The notes beneath the pieces were generated by a model. It saw nothing but the letters and a program-made list of their open reading frames with translations. It ran no database searches and was not told where the DNA came from. The translations under genes were made by a program, and so were the position numbers. A DNA stretch of 64,000 nt from Colius striatus (Eukaryota > Chordata > Aves > Coliiformes > Coliidae), in the NCBI RefSeq assembly GCF_028858725.1, contig NC_084766.1:21864501-21928500 (forward strand), given 5' to 3'. Shown piece after piece: positions 60,481 through 64,000 of the stretch; position 1 is the stretch's first letter, and the number at the start of each line of letters is the position of its first letter.

Positions 60481-60734
60481 GCCAGTCCCTTCCTCGGCTT
60501 TGGTTCCCCTTGGCGAGGCCGTAGTTAATTTTCAGTTTGAGGGGAACCTGAGCTGAGATAAAGGTAGTCTAATAGAATACAAGAAAAGAAACGAGAGTGG
60601 TATGAGACTGTCTTGCTGGCAAAAAAGAACCTCACTCCTCCCAGCAGAACACGGAAGCAAGAAGTAACCAGTGCCCTCATGGAAGTCCCCAAGGACAGGG
60701 ACAGCTCACTTGCCACTTACAGTCCTGGGCAAAA
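60481..60734. other. CEP55-MYOF intergenic, left part
   Basis: Transition from the CpG-rich block to ordinary sequence. No feature recognised. Confidence 0.4.
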
Positions 60735-61550
60735 CAGACAAGACTACTCAACTTGTGGAAGTAAACAATTTAATTCACAACCAACCAAAACATAACAGAA
60801 ACCAACACAGAGTGGGATGATGAAGAGTACAACTAGCCCTTTAAGTAATCTTCTCCCCACCCCTCGGTCCTTACCATTCTCAGGCACCTAATCATAGTAT
60901 CCTTCTGCCCCCTGAGCAGTACAGGGAATGGGTGGTGCAGTCCTGTTCTGATGGCTCCTGCCATTTGTCTTGCCTCGAGGCAGGTGGATTCCTTGCTAGT
61001 CCTTCCTGTTCAGCATGAGGTCCCTCACACACTACAGTCCTGTGTGGACCATTGTTTGTTCATCCCAAGGGCTGCAGCTCCTCTATGCAGCCCCCAGGCA
61101 GCCTATCATGGCTGCACCACATCACACTTTCCTGCTCCTCCAGGTGCAATCAACCCCCTGCCATGGAGTCTTGATTTAATATCATTCCCAGAGCTGTTGG
61201 TGGCTGTCAATCCCACCATTACCTCCATGGGTCACAGGGAGATAGCTACCATCTCGCCATGGTCTGCAGGGGGATCTCTAGCCTGACACACCTTCTTAAC
61301 TGACTCCAGGGTCCACATGGTCACCCACTCCCCATCCTCTCCCACTACTCTTCCACCATTATTTAAGATTTCCCTTCTTAAATTAATGGCAGAGGCACCA
61401 GATTATTGGCCTCTCTGGGCTGGAGGTGAGTCCAACTCAGAGCTGGGGGAAGTTTTGAGAACTGCTTACAGAGGTCACCACTGCAGCCCCCTGCTTCTGT
61501 TACCAAGCAAAAAGTGCCTCTACACAAACATAACACATATCTATACTTAA
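60735..61550 (-). mobile_element. probable solo LTR of an avian ERVL-type retrovirus
   Basis: The block resembles, on the minus strand, a common avian LTR as I remember it: GCTGCAG-rich repeats with CCATGG (near 61160, 61225 and 61258), the AATTTAAGAAGGGAAATC segment near 61365-61385, and the GGGGGCTGCAGTGGTGACC and TTGCTTGGTAACAGAAGCAG segments near 61470-61510. The 5' end of the LTR would be near 61550 and the other end is unclear. It is divergent, and there is no internal proviral sequence beside it. Confidence 0.5.
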
Positions 61551-62515
61551 ACACATATTTTACAGTGGTAGTGTGTACCACTTGGTTTTTACATCTGGTC
61601 CACAGGAGAGAAAAACTGCTGTAAAGTTGAATACAGGGTAGCTTAGAGCAAGGTGTTCTTGTACTTACGGTTTAAAATTTACCTAGTTTCATTTTAGTGA
61701 AGTTACTGCGTGGTATTTATGTTAAGGCAAAGCATTTATAGGCCTGCAAACAATAGAGGGGATCGCCTCACATTTTTGCACATATTTCCTTATTTGGTTT
61801 CAGTTTTTAATTATGCATATATATTTTAATAATTTCTCAAGACATCTACTGAATTCAGCATGTTAAATATAGAACCTGTTGTATTTATTCTGTGTAAAAC
61901 GTAGTTGTTCCAGAGTACAGCTGAAGGGGGAGCACTTAGACTATTTTTGAAGACCGTAAGTATTTCGTGATTATAGACTGCCACGGAGGCAAACTGAAAA
62001 CATTTACAAGTAGTGATATTCTAAAAATTAAGGGGGGGGAGGTGGGTGGGAAAAAAGCTATCATGAAATGCAATGTCTTGGTATACCAAGAGGCAGGTGT
62101 ACTATGTCTTGAGTACTGGAGTTGGGCTTTAATGTCCATCTTGCTTATGCTTGTTCTTGATTTTGTTACTTATGAGACATTAACCGCGCAGCTTAAGAAT
62201 AAAAGCAAATACAAAAAAACCTGCATTCGTTTTTGCACTGTGCCCTTTCTGTTACAGGATTTCACTAGCGAGTTCTCTTTGTGCAGCAACACAGAACTTG
62301 GTGTCAACTTACAGGTTACTTTTTTTTTTTTTTTTTTTGGAGCCTTCAGCAGCTGGTCCGTCATAGATCCACCCATAGACCTTCTTTACTGTAAACCAGC
62401 TATTCCCTGCCTCCTCTTCCTGCTAGCATTTCAGTCTAGAAGTTAAGGAGTTTGAAACTTAAGACTTCCTTGAACTTTTTTAGTAGCAACTGATGTTTAG
62501 TCAAGACTGGAAACA
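61551..62515 (+). promoter_or_regulatory. MYOF: MYOF upstream region and 5' UTR
   Basis: About 1 kb before the MYOF start, without CpG richness. It contains a G-quadruplex-type tract at 62032-62050 (eight G, then GG, GGG, GGG with single-base spacers) and a T-run of 19 at 62320-62338. A transcription start could not be fixed. Whether the 5' UTR is continuous with coding exon 1 is not shown by the sequence. Confidence 0.35.
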
Positions 62516-62603
62516 ATGCTTCGGGTGATTGTGGAATCTGCTACGAATATCCCTAAAACCAAGTTTGGGAAACCAGATCCTATTGTTTCTGTTATTTTTA
62601 AAG
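62516..62603 (+). CDS. MYOF: MYOF coding exon 1: myoferlin C2A start
   Basis: First coding exon of myoferlin, a large tail-anchored ferlin (about 2,060 residues in human) with multiple C2 domains, acting in calcium-regulated membrane fusion and repair, myoblast fusion and receptor trafficking. The 29 codons MLRVIVESATNIPKTKFGKP then DPIVSVIFK, plus one base, match the human start with a single visible change (T for S at residue 10). They form the first strands of the C2A domain. The donor is AAAG|GTAAGG in phase 1. The remaining exons lie right of the window. Head-to-head with CEP55. Confidence 0.96.
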
Positions 62604-64000
62604 GTAAGGAGAACTGTCATAAATGTGCCAGGGGAGGAGGTTTTCTGGAAGATATTAACTTATGCAAGTATTTGAAAACCTGTGAAAGTATGTTTTCCTG
62701 AGGTTACATCTTATGTAACTTTGGGGAAGACTTTTTAATTAGAGAGACAGGAGTTACCTAAATAAGTTTGAAGTGGGTGGAGTGCATTGGTCTGTTCTGG
62801 CCAACGATGCTTCCACATTTTACAAGCTTTTGCACAGGCTTAGCTCTTTGCTTTAAAAATCTAATTGCATAGATAATTCCACTTTTAATTCAATTATTGA
62901 AGATTATATTGTTTTCCATCTGAAAAATCATTCCTCTCTCTTGATTACTATGCACAGCCACTGCTCACTGTTACACTAATTTTTCATGTGACTGGTATAT
63001 TGTTATTACCACCAGGTTGAAAAACAATAGTACCATTACTGAAGGTGTTTGGGTTTGTTTTGAGGGTTTTGTTTGGTTGGTTGGTTTAGGGTTTTTTTAG
63101 AAACTGAATTGCACTTTAAAATTTTGCTTGTTGATATTATTTTTTTAAAAGATTTAGGAAGGAAAGTAGATTTTACACTTTCATTGCTTGTCACATGCAT
63201 AAGGGAGAAGAAGAAAACTGTGATAAAATCATCATTTATATGTAAAGTTAATTATATTTCACAGTAAATTTTACTTGTTGCCATCATTTCCTCACTTCAC
63301 TAAAGGAGCTTGTTTTCAAGTATTGGCTTATCTTTAGAGTGCAGAAACCTCTAAGCAATTTTGAATCTTGTAATATGTTCAGCCAAACTGTGACAAATGG
63401 TCATCATTCCTGGTGACCTAGTTTCCTGGAAATGTTTTTTCCTAAGGTATGGAAAATCATTGCAAGGGTTTGTTTCCTTTAGAAATGGAATCTGAAATCA
63501 TGACATTTTCCTGGAGGCTGGAAAAGGAAAAGGCAGTGCAATTCTAGTATTTTAACTTCCAAAATAAAAACTTTTCAGCATCAGGAAGATATGGTATCAT
63601 TCCATTTTCTTCTTTTGTCTCCTCTTTGTCAAGTTTGGGTTTTTTACCCTCTTGTGTGTTAGGGCAAGTGGCTGAGCCTGTCTCAGTAGCTTTTGGAACA
63701 TCATAATTATTAACATAGTATTTTCTTTGCCCTGCTGAAAGTGCTGTTACTGGTGTACTGCAATTTCTCTGGTTTGTTTGATTTGCATCTACTGCTTCTT
63801 ATTCATATTATCTTTTAAGTTCCTTGTCATTCTCTTTTGCATTCTTGTCACAGTTCTGCCCTTTTGTTACCTCTGTTCCTGGAGTGTTATACTCCAAAGT
63901 TGGTTCATGCCTTCTTTATGCCTTAACTGTCTGTTTAATTCTTCCTTGTACTCTTTTGTTCCTACTATGTGCCCTAATGGAATTCAGTTTTTCCTAATAA
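62604..64000. other. MYOF: MYOF intron 1, incomplete
   Basis: Begins at the exon-1 donor and runs to the window edge. I looked for exon 2 (human continues DEKKKTKKVDNELNPVWNE) and did not find it. No repeat family recognised. Confidence 0.75.

Noticed and set aside
63073-63267. Possible MYOF exon 2 in the 64-codon plus-strand frame
   Set aside because: Its translation does not match the expected ferlin C2A continuation and it lacks a good acceptor in the right phase.
1-64000. CRISPR arrays, operons, riboswitches or prokaryotic mobile elements
   Set aside because: The window is a vertebrate nuclear segment with introns and CR1 elements. No spaced direct-repeat array was seen.
1-64000. tRNA or rRNA genes
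   Set aside because: No cloverleaf-like sequence with A and B box motifs and no rRNA-like block was noticed by eye; a covariance-model scan would be needed to exclude small RNAs.

Overview
This window is a bird nuclear genome segment, judged from CR1 retrotransposons, avian ERVL-like retroviral remnants and five vertebrate genes with exon-intron structure. I could not identify the species; RBP4 looks very close to chicken RBP4 as I remember it. The gene order is PDE6C (minus), RBP4 (plus), FFAR4 (minus), CEP55 (minus), MYOF (plus). Order and relative orientation match human 10q23.33 read in the opposite direction, so this is a conserved vertebrate synteny block.

Layout. From 1 to about 13.2 kb lies the 5' end of PDE6C: only coding exon 1 (160 codons, 12754-13233) is visible, and intron 1 runs off the left edge. 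That intron carries several CR1 copies, two of them nearly identical and in opposite orientation. About 13.5-21 kb is the divergent intergenic region between PDE6C and RBP4. RBP4 is complete from 21.3 to 28.3 kb (five coding exons, 199 residues) and has a visible promoter region. FFAR4 is complete from about 28.7 to 34.8 kb (three coding exons, 362 residues) and converges tail-to-tail with RBP4. From 35 to 47.4 kb is repeat-bearing intergenic DNA with an old CR1, a younger CR1 and a 5'-truncated ERV (RNase H/integrase remnant plus 3' LTR). CEP55 runs from 60.1 down to 47.9 kb. A CpG-rich promoter and a probable LTR lie between CEP55 and MYOF. MYOF coding exon 1 is at 62.5 kb and its intron 1 runs off the right edge.

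The genes are not an operon. RBP4 (plasma retinol carrier) and PDE6C (cone phototransduction) are both linked to vision. FFAR4 is a long-chain fatty-acid receptor, CEP55 works in cytokinetic abscission, and MYOF is a ferlin membrane-repair/fusion protein.

The most notable observation is in CEP55. The exon matching the second coding exon has an in-frame TAA, no GT donor in the phase needed for the next exon, and an unrecognisable 3' part, while every other exon is intact. Skipping it gives a continuous 368-codon frame that keeps the ALIX/TSG101-binding region and the C-terminal zinc finger. No novel multi-gene system was found. All homology calls rest on remembered family sequences and on splice-site and frame arithmetic, not on database searches.
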